Source of the DNA: an uncultured Prevotella sp.
GTDB lineage: Bacteria; Bacteroidota; Bacteroidia; Bacteroidales; Bacteroidaceae
Assembly: GCA_905233555.1 (NCBI GenBank)
Contig: CAJODF010000001.1
Span: 62,001-126,000, forward strand
Length of the DNA stretch: 64,000 nt
Direction of reading: 5' to 3'
Shown here one piece after another: positions 32,982 through 41,194 of this stretch. Numbering within the stretch: the first letter of the stretch is position 1; every line of letters begins with the position of its first letter. The position numbers and the translations under genes were made by a program. The notes below the pieces were generated by a model that made no database searches, had not been told where the DNA came from, and worked only from the letters and a program-made list of their open reading frames with translations.

Positions 32982-34415
32982 ATGAGAAAGATTTTTAATT
33001 GGGTGATCGCCGCGACCCTTATCTGTGGCGCAAGTGTGCTGACATCGTGCAGCGACAAGAACGACAACCCTGTGGAACCCGAAAAGCCCGTGGTGAATGC
33101 AGACCGACAGGCCTTTGAGAAAGAATTCTCGAGCGCCTTGCAAAAGAGTGCTGAGCAGATACGCTTTGACGCCATCAAACAGGCTCTGGTAACTATCGGC
33201 ACCTTCTTCGAAACTATCGATGAGGATGCGCTGGGTGAACAGGTGAAGAACATGATCCCTGATATCCTGGCGAGCACAAGTCCGATAGTAACTGAGACTC
33301 TGAGTGAGGAAGAATACAAGGCAGTATGCACTACCTTGAATGAGCGCTTTGATATGAGCGAGGAGGACGTGAAGAAGATGGGCGGCTTCCTGCTGGTGGA
33401 TGCCTACAACACCATCGGTACGAAGAAGGTAACCTTTAAGGACGGCAAGGCTACACAGAGTGAGAATGACGGCTTCTGCATCGAGAACATTGACAAAGAC
33501 GGCAAAAGTTCAAGTATTACGCTGAAGTTCAAGGACGAGCGCGACGGTGTGCGTTTCTTCGTTACCCGTGTGGCTAGTGTTATGCCCGTATGTATCCAGT
33601 TCCCTCAGCAGATTGACATCACCGTCTCAACTGCTAACGGTTTTGAATTGAATGGTAGCGTAAGCCTGAGCACCGATGCTCCCTCGCGCTACATCTCGTT
33701 CAAGTACAGCCAATGGACAGGCATCTGCGGTCTGACTGCAGACTATGAGGGTCGTAACGAGACGTTACAAGCACTCATCAACCACGGTAAGGATCGTTCA
33801 TTTGACATTGCTGTTGGTTTCGGCATCGATGGTGTTGAGAAGGCAACTCTTGCCGTACTGGGCATGAACAAGCCTTACTCGGATGAGTACATTGATAGCG
33901 ATGAACTGAAGAGCCTGCGCGACTGCGGTCCATTCTTCTCTGCCGCTTACGACGTGCTGAAGGCTATCAATGGCAGTACTGTGGATGATATTGAATTCAC
34001 CCTTGGCGGAAGACTTGTCTTCAACGTCCAAGTTGATGATGTGGCTGCTTGTCTGCTCGCCCTCGGCAATATCCGTAAGATGCACGGCACACAACCGGGC
34101 TTCGAGGCTGTAGATAAGTACACACAGCTACTGAACGATCATTTCCACTATACCGTTGGTATCAAGGGCACCAACATCAAGGCTCAGGGTAGTCTGGTTA
34201 CCGTCATGAAGGGCTTTAATGAGAAGGAGTTCCAGCCAGCTTTGGCTCTGCAGTTCGCCGGTGAGACGAAACCAATGGTACTGTTGGATCGCATGAGCGA
34301 GCAGGATATGGCTAACTACAAAATGATGATAGGTGCCGTGGAGGAGATGGGCGAGTACGTTTCGGAAATGCTCAAGAAGTTGAAGGAGAAGTTTAGTGGG
34401 ATTAAACTCATGTAA
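32982..34415 (+). CDS. Lipoprotein of unknown function (477 residues)
   Basis: The N-terminus has a signal peptide ending at the lipobox VLTSC (C23), followed by an acidic Asp/Asn/Pro linker as is usual for exported Bacteroidetes lipoproteins. The mature part starts with helices (residues 45-120), followed by a mixed beta region with repeated amphipathic strands (SSITLKFKDERDGVRFFVTR, IDITVSTANGFELNGSVSLS). It ends in a charged helix, VEEMGEYVSEMLKKLKEKF. The alternating strands could form a barrel or a lipid-binding fold, but no family was recognised. It has its own promoter and is followed by a repeat-hairpin module, so it is probably a single-gene unit. Confidence 0.7.
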   Translation: MRKIFNWVIAATLICGASVLTSCSDKNDNPVEPEKPVVNADRQAFEKEFSSALQKSAEQIRFDAIKQALVTIGTFFETIDEDALGEQVKNMIPDILASTSPIVTETLSEEEYKAVCTTLNERFDMSEEDVKKMGGFLLVDAYNTIGTKKVTFKDGKATQSENDGFCIENIDKDGKSSSITLKFKDERDGVRFFVTRVASVMPVCIQFPQQIDITVSTANGFELNGSVSLSTDAPSRYISFKYSQWTGICGLTADYEGRNETLQALINHGKDRSFDIAVGFGIDGVEKATLAVLGMNKPYSDEYIDSDELKSLRDCGPFFSAAYDVLKAINGSTVDDIEFTLGGRLVFNVQVDDVAACLLALGNIRKMHGTQPGFEAVDKYTQLLNDHFHYTVGIKGTNIKAQGSLVTVMKGFNEKEFQPALALQFAGETKPMVLLDRMSEQDMANYKMMIGAVEEMGEYVSEMLKKLKEKFSGIKLM

Positions 34416-34457
34416 TCTATAGATTGGTACGGGGGGCGAACCCCACAGGTCATTACG

Positions 34458-34548
34458 AACGAGCCGTAATCTCACCTTTAACGAGATTACGGCTCGTTGC
34501 TTACGACATTACGGCTCACCCCTCACGAGATTACGGCTCGTGTTTTTT
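34458..34548 (+). terminator. Repeat-hairpin module after the 477-residue lipoprotein gene
   Basis: AACGAGCCGTAATCTC (34458-34473) and its exact inverse (34483-34498) make a 16-bp hairpin. The inverse half recurs with a 22-bp period at 34505-34519 (degenerate) and 34527-34541, and the last copy runs into a T tract (34543-34548). It lies between convergent genes and likely stops transcription from both sides. Confidence 0.75.
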
Positions 34549-34569
34549 TACAAAATGTGATATTATCTT

Positions 34570-35256
34570 TCAGCACTTGCCTAACTCGTGGTAGGAGTAG
34601 TACTGACCGTCTGTGATGATGACATGATCCATGAAGTGGATGCGCATCAGTTCGCAGGCTCGTTTGATGTCCTTGGTCAGTTCGTTGTCGGCATGGCTGG
34701 GGGTGAGGTTGCCTGAAGGGTGGTTGTGGCAGACGGCGAGGATAGTGGCATTGGCCAGCACGGCCTCGCGGATGATGATGCGGATATCGACGGCGGTTTC
34801 CGTGATGCCACCGTGTGAGATACGTACCTTTTTGATGAGGCGATGATTTTGGTTGAGTAGCAATATCCAGAACTCCTCTACGTCAAGGTCCTGCATCTGA
34901 GGGTGCATCTCGTTGTAGATCTTGGTGGCGCTATTCAGTTTTGGCCGTTCCTCGGGACTTTCCTGCTGGCGACGCTTTCCGAGTTCGCAGGCAGCGAGGA
35001 TGGTGATGGCCTTTGCCTCACCGATGCCGTTATAGGTGCAGAGGTCGCGGATGGTCTTCTTACCGAGGGTGTTGAGGTTGTTGTGACAGTCGTTGAGCAC
35101 GGTTTTCATCAGATCGACGGCACTCTCTTTCGTAGAGCCGGAGCCGATGAGAATGGCCAATAACTCAGCATTACTCAGCGCTTCTGTTCCGAGTTCTGCC
35201 ATCTTTTCACGCGGGCGGTCTTCTTTTGCCCATTTGTTGATTGTAAGTTTTTCCAT
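34570..35256 (-). CDS. radC: RadC family JAMM/MPN domain protein
   Basis: A 228-residue RadC. The N-terminal part holds a UPF0758-type helical region and a helix-hairpin-helix (LCTYNGIGEAKAITILAACELGKRR). The C-terminal JAB1/MPN metalloprotease-like domain has the zinc motif HNHPSGNLTPSHAD (HxH-x10-D) and the upstream catalytic Glu in GGITETAVD. Despite its name, a role in DNA repair has not been upheld; relatives occur as anti-restriction or mobile-element genes as well as chromosomal ones. It is the last gene of efp-GT2-radC. Confidence 0.93.
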   Translation of the reverse strand: MEKLTINKWAKEDRPREKMAELGTEALSNAELLAILIGSGSTKESAVDLMKTVLNDCHNNLNTLGKKTIRDLCTYNGIGEAKAITILAACELGKRRQQESPEERPKLNSATKIYNEMHPQMQDLDVEEFWILLLNQNHRLIKKVRISHGGITETAVDIRIIIREAVLANATILAVCHNHPSGNLTPSHADNELTKDIKRACELMRIHFMDHVIITDGQYYSYHELGKC

Positions 35257-35280
35257 AGTGATTTAAAGATTGATGAATAA

Positions 35281-36264
35281 CTATTTGTAGAATGTTCGTT
35301 CGAATGCTGTGAATTCGTCTTGTTTGAGAACACATCGTTTCAGCCAGGCTTCGATAAAGCCGAGACCGTAGCCCGTCAGTTGGACGAAGGCGGCAGGGAT
35401 GCTGAGCAGACCCACCCAGAGACTACGGTTGCGGATAGAGGAATCGATGAAGATGATGCCGCTATAGAGTAAGAGTGGTAGCAGGGCCAGGATGCAGAAA
35501 ACGGAAAGCATCAGACAACCGAGAACACCAAGAGTGAATACCGTCGGCAACAGATGCACGAGTTTCAAGGTGCCGGGGTGACGCTTGGTCAGGTTGATAC
35601 GGGCGATACCACTGTTATACACTTGACGGAAGAACTTACGGAAGTCTGTGCGTCGTTTGTGCCATACCCATGCCTCTGGGAAGAGTCGGGGCTTGTAGCC
35701 TGCTTCCACGATGCGGTAGGAGAAATCGATGTCCTCACCGAAGCGCATCTTGGAAAAACCGCCCAGTTGGAGATAAACGTCGCGACGGATGCCCATATTG
35801 AAAGAACGGGGGTAGAACTTGTCTAATTTAGCTTTTCCTCCCCGGATGCCGCCTGTGGTAAAGAAGGAAGTCATGGAGTAGGAGATGGCCTTTTGTACTG
35901 GGGTGAAGGAGGGATGGGCTGCATCGGGACCGCCGAAACATTGAACTTCCTCCAAATTGCGGTCGATTGCGGCGAGATAACCCTCGGGGAGGACGACGTC
36001 GGAATCGAGGATGATGATCCAGTCGCCGTTGGCACGTTCGGCACCGTAATTCCGGCTTTGGCCTGGGCCGCTGTTCTCCTTGACGTAATAATGCAAAGCA
36101 AGGATGTCTGCGTATTTGTCGCAAACATCCTTGCAGGGGTTTACCGAACCATCTTCCACAATGATGACCTCGAAGTCCTGTTGTGTCTGATTAGATAGGC
36201 TTTCGAGTAATTCATCGACCTCGTCGGGACGATTGAAGACGGGAACGATAATGGAAAATTTCAT
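35281..36264 (-). CDS. Family 2 glycosyltransferase with C-terminal membrane segments
   Basis: A 327-residue GT-A fold enzyme. It begins FSIIVPVFNRPDEVDELLESL, with the nucleotide-sugar part DFEVIIVEDGS, the metal motif ILDSDVVLPEGY, and FGGPDAAHPSFTP further on. Two hydrophobic helices near the end (residues 235-300) should anchor it in the inner membrane. Acceptor and donor are unknown. Its ATG overlaps the efp stop by one base (TAATG), so it is translated together with EF-P, an unusual partner for a glycosyltransferase. Confidence 0.85.
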   Translation of the reverse strand: MKFSIIVPVFNRPDEVDELLESLSNQTQQDFEVIIVEDGSVNPCKDVCDKYADILALHYYVKENSGPGQSRNYGAERANGDWIIILDSDVVLPEGYLAAIDRNLEEVQCFGGPDAAHPSFTPVQKAISYSMTSFFTTGGIRGGKAKLDKFYPRSFNMGIRRDVYLQLGGFSKMRFGEDIDFSYRIVEAGYKPRLFPEAWVWHKRRTDFRKFFRQVYNSGIARINLTKRHPGTLKLVHLLPTVFTLGVLGCLMLSVFCILALLPLLLYSGIIFIDSSIRNRSLWVGLLSIPAAFVQLTGYGLGFIEAWLKRCVLKQDEFTAFERTFYK

Positions 36265-36830
36265 TATTCCTTTACGCGCTGCAGATAACTGCCGTCACGG
36301 GTATCCACCTGAATGAGGTCGCCCTCATTGATGAACAGGGGAACGCGTACCTCAACACCAGTCTCCAGAGTGGCGGGCTTCAGGGTGTTGGTGGCGGTGT
36401 CGCCCTTCACACCAGGCTCAGAATGAGTCACGCGGAGCACCGTCTTAACGGGCATTTCAGCATAAAGGATAGTACCGTCGGTAGTGTCAGAGACAACCTC
36501 CACGATATCACTTTCCTTCATGTACTCATGACCGATCACGAGTTCATTGTCGATGGGAATCTGCTCGAAGGTCTCCTGGTTCATGAAGATACGTCCACTC
36601 TGATCCTCGTAGAGATACTGGTAGGGGCGACGCTCGATGACCACGTCCTCGAGTTTCTCACCGATGTTGTAGCGGCGTTCCAAAACGCGACCATCGGAAA
36701 CGTTCTTCACCTTGATGATCATGATTGTGTTACCCTTGCCTGGCTTTCTGTGCTGGAAATCGATGCACACCCAAATGCCACCGTCCATGCGGATGGCAGT
36801 GCCTTTTTTAATGTCTTGTGAATTAATCAT
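36264..36830 (-). CDS. efp: Elongation factor P
   Basis: A 188-residue, three-domain beta-barrel protein that relieves ribosome stalling at polyproline stretches. The domain I loop HRKPGKGNT keeps a lysine at the tip (about residue 32), the position that is modified in many bacteria. Whether and how it is modified here is unknown; no epmA/epmB gene is in the window. The C-terminal signature region LKPATLETGVEVRVPLFINEGD is present. It is the first gene of the efp-GT2-radC operon. Confidence 0.95.
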   Translation of the reverse strand: MINSQDIKKGTAIRMDGGIWVCIDFQHRKPGKGNTIMIIKVKNVSDGRVLERRYNIGEKLEDVVIERRPYQYLYEDQSGRIFMNQETFEQIPIDNELVIGHEYMKESDIVEVVSDTTDGTILYAEMPVKTVLRVTHSEPGVKGDTATNTLKPATLETGVEVRVPLFINEGDLIQVDTRDGSYLQRVKE

Positions 36831-36869
36831 ATAACTTCTAAAATATTGATTTTATATCGTTTTCGGCTG

Positions 36870-36901
36870 CAAAATTACTGTAAATTGAGCGAAAAACCAA
36901 A
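36870..36901 (-). promoter_or_regulatory. Promoter of the efp operon
   Basis: On the minus strand: TTTGG (plus 36897-36901), 20 bases, then TAATTTTG (plus 36870-36877). The -33/spacer part repeats that of the DUF59 operon promoter (19/20). Confidence 0.75.
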
Positions 36902-36917
36902 AAAACTCACATATTTC

Positions 36918-36948
36918 TTGCGTAATTCAAAAGAAATGAGTACTTTTG
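36918..36948 (+). promoter_or_regulatory. Promoter of rpmH
   Basis: TTG (36918-36920), 20 bases, then TACTTTTG (36941-36948). Confidence 0.75.
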
Positions 36949-36994
36949 CACCCCAAATCGGTGAAAATAGTAACAAATAAATAAGTAAAAAGCA

Positions 36995-37150
36995 ATGAAA
37001 AGAACATTTCAGCCCCACAATCGCCGTCGCGTGAACAAGCACGGCTTCCGTGAGAGAATGGCCACCAAGAATGGCCGCTGCGTTTTGGCTTCACGTCGTG
37101 CCAAAGGACGTAAGAAGTTGACGGTTTCTGACGAGAATCACGGAAAGTAA
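36995..37150 (+). CDS. rpmH: 50S ribosomal protein L34 (bL34)
   Basis: A 51-residue basic protein. It begins [20 protein letters not shown], the near-universal bL34 signature, with [21 protein letters not shown] following. ATG 36995, TAA 37148-37150. It is not next to rnpA, dnaA or yidC as in many bacteria; it stands between the divergent efp operon and the PASTA gene with its own promoter and terminator. Confidence 0.96.
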   Translation: MKRTFQPHNRRRVNKHGFRERMATKNGRCVLASRRAKGRKKLTVSDENHGK

Positions 37151-37180
37151 TTCTTCCGGTTTCGTAGAAAAATAAGTTAA

Positions 37181-37224
37181 AACAGAAAGAAGTAGAGGTA
37201 ATCTTTGCTTCTTTCTGTTTTTTT
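37181..37224 (+). terminator. Terminator of rpmH
   Basis: AACAGAAAGAAG (37181-37192) pairs perfectly with CTTCTTTCTGTT (37208-37219). TTTTT follows. Confidence 0.88.
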
Positions 37225-37235
37225 GTTATTACAAA

Positions 37236-37267
37236 TTTGGTTTTTCATTCGTTTATTCGTACCTTTG
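37236..37267 (+). promoter_or_regulatory. Promoter giving a leaderless or nearly leaderless PASTA-protein mRNA
   Basis: TTTGG (37236-37240) and TACCTTTG (37260-37267), with 20 bases between TTG and the -7 box. The ATG at 37273 is 5 bases past the -7 box, where transcription should begin. Confidence 0.7.
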
Positions 37268-37272
37268 CAACC

Positions 37273-37935
37273 ATGAAAACAAAGGAGTTCTTCGGAAAGT
37301 TTGTAAGTGGCTATCTGCTGGGTAATCTGCTGGCGATGGCGCTGGTGATAGTTCTGCTCTGTATCGGTGTGAAATACGGACTGGAATGGTACACCCATCA
37401 TGGGGAGGGTATCGTGGTGCCAAAGGTGGAGGGCATGGTCTATGCGAATGCCCGTACACTGGCGGAAGAAAAAGGACTGAATATCATGGTGACAGACTCA
37501 GGTTACAACAAGCGTCTGCCTGCCAACTGCATTCTGGCCCAGAGTCCCGGTGAGGGTACTACCGTGAAGGAAGGACACACCATCTACGTGACGGTGAACT
37601 CGCCTTCGTCGCCTTCGTTCTCCATTCCTGATGTGGTGGATAACAGTAGTTACCGTGAGGCGGAGGCCAAACTGATGGCCATCGGCTTTAAACTCCTCCC
37701 GCCGAAGTATGTGCCTGGCGAGAAGGACTGGGTGTATGGCATCCTCAGTCGAGGTCGTCGGGTATCGACGGGTGACATGGTGTCTATCGACTCTCCTCTG
37801 ACGCTGATAATCGGTAGTGGTATGTACGACAGTGAAGAAGAGGACTTCGACTATGTGGAACCTGGCTACCAGCAGTTCATGACTGATGAGAGTGCTACTG
37901 AGATGGATGAGTTTGAGGAGATCACGGAGCCGTAA
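37273..37935 (+). CDS. PASTA domain membrane protein
   Basis: A 220-residue protein with a short cytoplasmic end, one membrane helix (LLGNLLAMALVIVLLCIGVKYG) and two or three PASTA domains outside (IVVPKVEGMVYANARTLAEEKGL; FSIPDVVDNSSYREAEAKLMAIGF). The tail is acidic. PASTA domains bind muropeptides or peptidoglycan stems, but here no kinase or penicillin-binding domain is attached. The gene starts a unit with rluD and ddl, so a link to cell-wall synthesis is plausible. The frame is open to 37237, but the promoter shows that ATG 37273 is right. Confidence 0.87.
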   Translation: MKTKEFFGKFVSGYLLGNLLAMALVIVLLCIGVKYGLEWYTHHGEGIVVPKVEGMVYANARTLAEEKGLNIMVTDSGYNKRLPANCILAQSPGEGTTVKEGHTIYVTVNSPSSPSFSIPDVVDNSSYREAEAKLMAIGFKLLPPKYVPGEKDWVYGILSRGRRVSTGDMVSIDSPLTLIIGSGMYDSEEEDFDYVEPGYQQFMTDESATEMDEFEEITEP

Positions 37936-37936
37936 G

Positions 37937-37978
37937 GGATGAGGAATGAGAAATGAGGATTGAGAAATGAGTAATGAT
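37937..37978 (+). repeat. 7-bp tandem repeat between the PASTA gene and rluD
   Basis: GGATGAG, GAATGAG, AAATGAG, GATTGAG, AAATGAG, TAATGAT. The rluD ATG (37967) lies within it, so its first codons come from the repeat. Confidence 0.9.
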
Positions 37979-39034
37979 GATTACCTGGAGGATGTAGAAC
38001 TTGAAGATGGGTTTGAAGAGGAATCTACGGAAGACGGGCAACTCTACGAGCATTTCCGCATAGAGGTGGACAAGGGCCAAGAGCCCGTCCGCATCGATAA
38101 GTTCCTGTCTGAGCACCAGCCCCATTCCAGTCGTAACCGTATCCAGAAAGCCGCTGAGGCGGGTTTTATCCATGTGAACGGGTCGCCTGTAAAGAGTAAT
38201 TATAAGGTACATTCGGGAGATGTCGTCACTCTGATGCTCGACCGTCCGCACTATGATACAACGATAGAGCCAGAGGACATTCCTCTGGAAGTGGTCTTTG
38301 AGGATGATGACCTGATGGTCATTAACAAGCCGGCGGGTATGGTGGTCCATCCGGGCTGTGGCAACTTCAGTGGTACGCTGGTGAATGCTATCGCCTGGCA
38401 TCTGAAAGATCTGGCGTCGTACGACCCGAATGATCCGGAAGTGGGACTGGTGCACCGTATTGATAAGGATACCAGTGGTCTGCTGGTGGTGGCAAAGACC
38501 CCGGATGCGAAGACCTCGCTGGGGAAGCAGTTCTTCAACAAGACCACCCACCGCAGTTACAACGCCTTGGTGTGGGGTAACTTTGTGGAGGATGAGGGGC
38601 GGATAGAAGGCAATATCGGGCGCGACCCGAAGGACCGTCTGCGGATGGAGGTCTTTCCGCCAGACTCCGAGATTGGCAAGCCTGCCGTAACCCATTATAA
38701 GGTGCTGGAGCGCTATGGCTATGTGACCCTTGTAGAGTGCATTCTGGAGACAGGCCGTACCCATCAGATCAGGGCCCACATGAAGCACATCGGACATCCG
38801 CTGTTCTGTGACGAGCGCTATGGAGGCTGTGAAATACGGCGCGGAGAGCGTACGGCCAGTTACAAGGCCTTTATCCAGAACTGCTTCAAACTCTGTCCCC
38901 GTCAAGTGCTTCATGCCAAGACGCTAGGTTTCGTCCATCCTTCGACAGGCCAACAGATGGACTTCACGTCCGAGTGGCCGGAGGATATGGCTGCGCTCAT
39001 CGACAAATGGCGAAAATATATAAGAACGAAATAA
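37967..39034 (+). CDS. rluD: 23S rRNA pseudouridine synthase, RluA/RluD family
   Basis: A 355-residue enzyme. An acidic N-terminal extension (residues 1-30) is followed by an S4 RNA-binding domain (VRIDKFLSEHQPHSSRNRIQKAAEAGFIHVNG) and the catalytic domain, with the signature GLVHRIDKDTSGLLVVAKT containing the catalytic Asp. Near the end LETGRTHQIRAHMKHIGHPLFCD is typical for RluD-type enzymes, which modify helix 69 of 23S rRNA. The exact target is inferred. It lies between the PASTA gene and ddl. Confidence 0.9.
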   Translation: MSNDDYLEDVELEDGFEEESTEDGQLYEHFRIEVDKGQEPVRIDKFLSEHQPHSSRNRIQKAAEAGFIHVNGSPVKSNYKVHSGDVVTLMLDRPHYDTTIEPEDIPLEVVFEDDDLMVINKPAGMVVHPGCGNFSGTLVNAIAWHLKDLASYDPNDPEVGLVHRIDKDTSGLLVVAKTPDAKTSLGKQFFNKTTHRSYNALVWGNFVEDEGRIEGNIGRDPKDRLRMEVFPPDSEIGKPAVTHYKVLERYGYVTLVECILETGRTHQIRAHMKHIGHPLFCDERYGGCEIRRGERTASYKAFIQNCFKLCPRQVLHAKTLGFVHPSTGQQMDFTSEWPEDMAALIDKWRKYIRTK

Positions 39035-39041
39035 TATAAGA

Positions 39042-40034
39042 ATGAAAAACTTAAAGAGAACGATTGCCATCGTCTGTGGTGGCGACTCATCGGAACACGA
39101 CGTGTCACTGCGCTCAGCACAGGGACTCTATTCCTTCTTTGATAAGGAGCGTTACAATGTCTATATTGTAGATATCAAGGGACAGGACTGGCATGTGGAA
39201 CTGCCCGATGGTACGACGGCCAAGATAGACCGCAATGACTTTTCGTTTATCGAGGACGGCAAGGCCCGTCTTTTCGACTACGCCTATATCACGATTCATG
39301 GCACACCGGGCGAGAACGGTCTGCTGCAAGGCTATTTCGACCTGATAGACCTGCCGTACTCTACAAGTGGCGTGCTGGTAGAGGCCATGACTTTCGACAA
39401 GTTCGTGCTAAACCAGTATCTGAGGGGCTACGGCGTAAGTGTGGCCGACTCGCTATTGATTCGCAAGGGTTATGAGGAACTGGTGACTGACGACGAGATA
39501 GAAGAACGCATCGGCATGCCTTGTTTCGTCAAACCTGCTGCCGACGGTTCGTCATTTGGCGTGTCGAAGGTGAAGAACAAGGACCAGTTGGCTCCTGCCA
39601 TCCGCAAGGCTATGATGGAGAGTTCGGAGATTATGGTTGAGAGTTACCTTGAAGGCACAGAAATCTCCATTGGTGTTTTCAAGACAAAGGAAAGGTCTGT
39701 TGTACTGCCTGCTACGGAAGTGGTAACCTCGAATGAGTTCTTTGATTATGATGCCAAGTACAATGGCCAGGTTCAGGAGATTACACCGGCCCGTCTGTCG
39801 GAGGATATTACTGACAGGGTACGCAAGATTACATCGCACATCTATGATATCCTGCATTGTAACGGCATCATCCGCATCGACTATATTATCTCGAAGGATG
39901 GTAAGATATCCATGTTGGAGGTGAACACCACGCCGGGTATGACTGCCACCAGTTTCATTCCCCAGCAGGTAAAGGCTGCCGGTCTCTCTATGACGGAGGT
40001 GCTGACGGAGATTGTTGAGAACCAGTTCGTATGA
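39042..40034 (+). CDS. ddl: D-alanine--D-alanine ligase
   Basis: A 330-residue ATP-grasp enzyme that makes D-Ala-D-Ala, the substrate of MurF. Motifs seen: CGGDSSEHDVSLRSA at the N-terminus, HGTPGENGLLQGYFDLIDLPYSTSG, the ATP-binding CFVKPAADGSSFGVSKV and the metal-binding MLEVNTTPGMTATSFIP. It starts 8 bases after rluD, and its stop overlaps the next gene by 4 bases (ATGA), consistent with one transcript. Confidence 0.95.
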   Translation: MKNLKRTIAIVCGGDSSEHDVSLRSAQGLYSFFDKERYNVYIVDIKGQDWHVELPDGTTAKIDRNDFSFIEDGKARLFDYAYITIHGTPGENGLLQGYFDLIDLPYSTSGVLVEAMTFDKFVLNQYLRGYGVSVADSLLIRKGYEELVTDDEIEERIGMPCFVKPAADGSSFGVSKVKNKDQLAPAIRKAMMESSEIMVESYLEGTEISIGVFKTKERSVVLPATEVVTSNEFFDYDAKYNGQVQEITPARLSEDITDRVRKITSHIYDILHCNGIIRIDYIISKDGKISMLEVNTTPGMTATSFIPQQVKAAGLSMTEVLTEIVENQFV

Positions 40035-41191
40035 GTGAGTTTGACGAGATCAGGCCGTATGAGCCGGAAGAGATGAAGCAGGCCTTTGAAGACCTGTTGA
40101 ACGACCGCCAGTTTCAGGTGGTGTTGAAAGGCTTTGCCCCTTGGTTGCCGAAGTCTCTGCGTAACGGTCTGCTGCGTCTTGCCTTCACGGGTGTCAAGAC
40201 ACCGCTCGACTTCCAGAAGCGGTTCATGAAACCTGTAGTCAACTACATCATCCACAAGCATACGGACGGCTGTTCGTTTGACGATGTCGGCCTCACCTCT
40301 GCCGTTCCATCGGATTTAAAATCCGACGGCTCCCGTTTCACATTTGTCAGCAACCACCGTGACATTGTGCTCGACTCCGCCTTCCTCGATGTAAAACTGG
40401 TGAATGCCGGCTATCCTACGACCGTCGAGATAGGTATTGGCGATAATCTGCTCATCTATCCTTGGATTAAGCGTTTGGTGCGTATGAACAAGGCCTTTAC
40501 CGTGCGGCGCGGTCTCTCGCTCCGTGAGACGCTGGCCGCTTCGCAACTCATGAGCCGTTATATCCACTATGCTGTGACACAGAAGAAGGAGAATATCTGG
40601 ATTGCCCAACGTGAGGGCAGGGCGAAGGACTCCGACGACCGTACGCAGGATGCTGTGCTAAAAATGCTGGCGATGGGCGGTGACTTGAAAGAACTCAATA
40701 TCGTGCCGCTGACCATCAGTTATGAATATGATCCCTGCGATTACCTTAAGGCACAAGAGTTCCAGCAGAAGCGTGACAATCCTGCTTTCAAGAAGTCGCG
40801 TCAGGATGACCTCGACAATATGAAGACAGGTATTCTGGGCTATAAGGGTCGAGTGGTCTATCGGGCGGCTGCTCCCATCAACACTTGGTTGGGTGAACTT
40901 GACGAGTTGCCTAAGACGGATTATTACAAGGCTGTGGCCGAGCGGATGGACAAAGAGATTCATCGTGGTTACGAACTTTTCCCTTGCAACTATATCGCCC
41001 TTGATAAACTCAATGGTGATATGGCTCATGCCAGCCATTATTCTGAAACCGATAAACAGCGTTTTGAGCAATATCTCTCTAGCCAACTCGCCAAGATACA
41101 ACTCCCAGACAAAGATGAGCCGTTCCTTCGCGAGCGTATCCTTACGATGTATGCTAATCCCGTCAGGAATAAAGTGAATAGTGAACAGTGA
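40031..41191 (+). CDS. PlsC-like glycerol-3-phosphate/lysophospholipid acyltransferase family protein
   Basis: A 386-residue protein with the acyltransferase motif FVSNHRDIVLDSAFL (NHxxxxD) near residue 112, then the second block FTVRRGLSLRETLAAS and WIAQREGRAKDSDDRT (corresponding to the EGTRS-type block). It probably transfers acyl groups in phospholipid or lipid A-related synthesis at the membrane; the exact substrate is unknown. Just before the NHRD motif, SAVPSDLKSDGSRF is encoded by a palindromic repeat and looks like an insertion. The C-terminal NKVNSEQ and the stop are encoded by a 7-bp repeat. Its start overlaps ddl by 4 bases. Confidence 0.82.
   Translation: MSEFDEIRPYEPEEMKQAFEDLLNDRQFQVVLKGFAPWLPKSLRNGLLRLAFTGVKTPLDFQKRFMKPVVNYIIHKHTDGCSFDDVGLTSAVPSDLKSDGSRFTFVSNHRDIVLDSAFLDVKLVNAGYPTTVEIGIGDNLLIYPWIKRLVRMNKAFTVRRGLSLRETLAASQLMSRYIHYAVTQKKENIWIAQREGRAKDSDDRTQDAVLKMLAMGGDLKELNIVPLTISYEYDPCDYLKAQEFQQKRDNPAFKKSRQDDLDNMKTGILGYKGRVVYRAAAPINTWLGELDELPKTDYYKAVAERMDKEIHRGYELFPCNYIALDKLNGDMAHASHYSETDKQRFEQYLSSQLAKIQLPDKDEPFLRERILTMYANPVRNKVNSEQ
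40307..40329. repeat. Palindromic repeat inserted in frame in the acyltransferase gene
   Basis: TCGGATTT (40310-40317) pairs with AAATCCGA (40319-40326), extended by CC (40307-40308) with GG (40328-40329) across one mismatch. Confidence 0.75.
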
Positions 41192-41194
41192 ATA
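41174..41194 (+). repeat. 7-bp tandem repeat, three units, at the acyltransferase-NigD junction
   Basis: GTGAATA, GTGAACA, GTGAATA. It carries the acyltransferase stop and abuts the next ATG. Confidence 0.85.

Noticed and set aside
34458..34541. CRISPR-like array
   Set aside because: The units are 22 bp with 7-base gaps, include an inverted copy and end in a T tract; there are no spacers of normal size and no cas genes.
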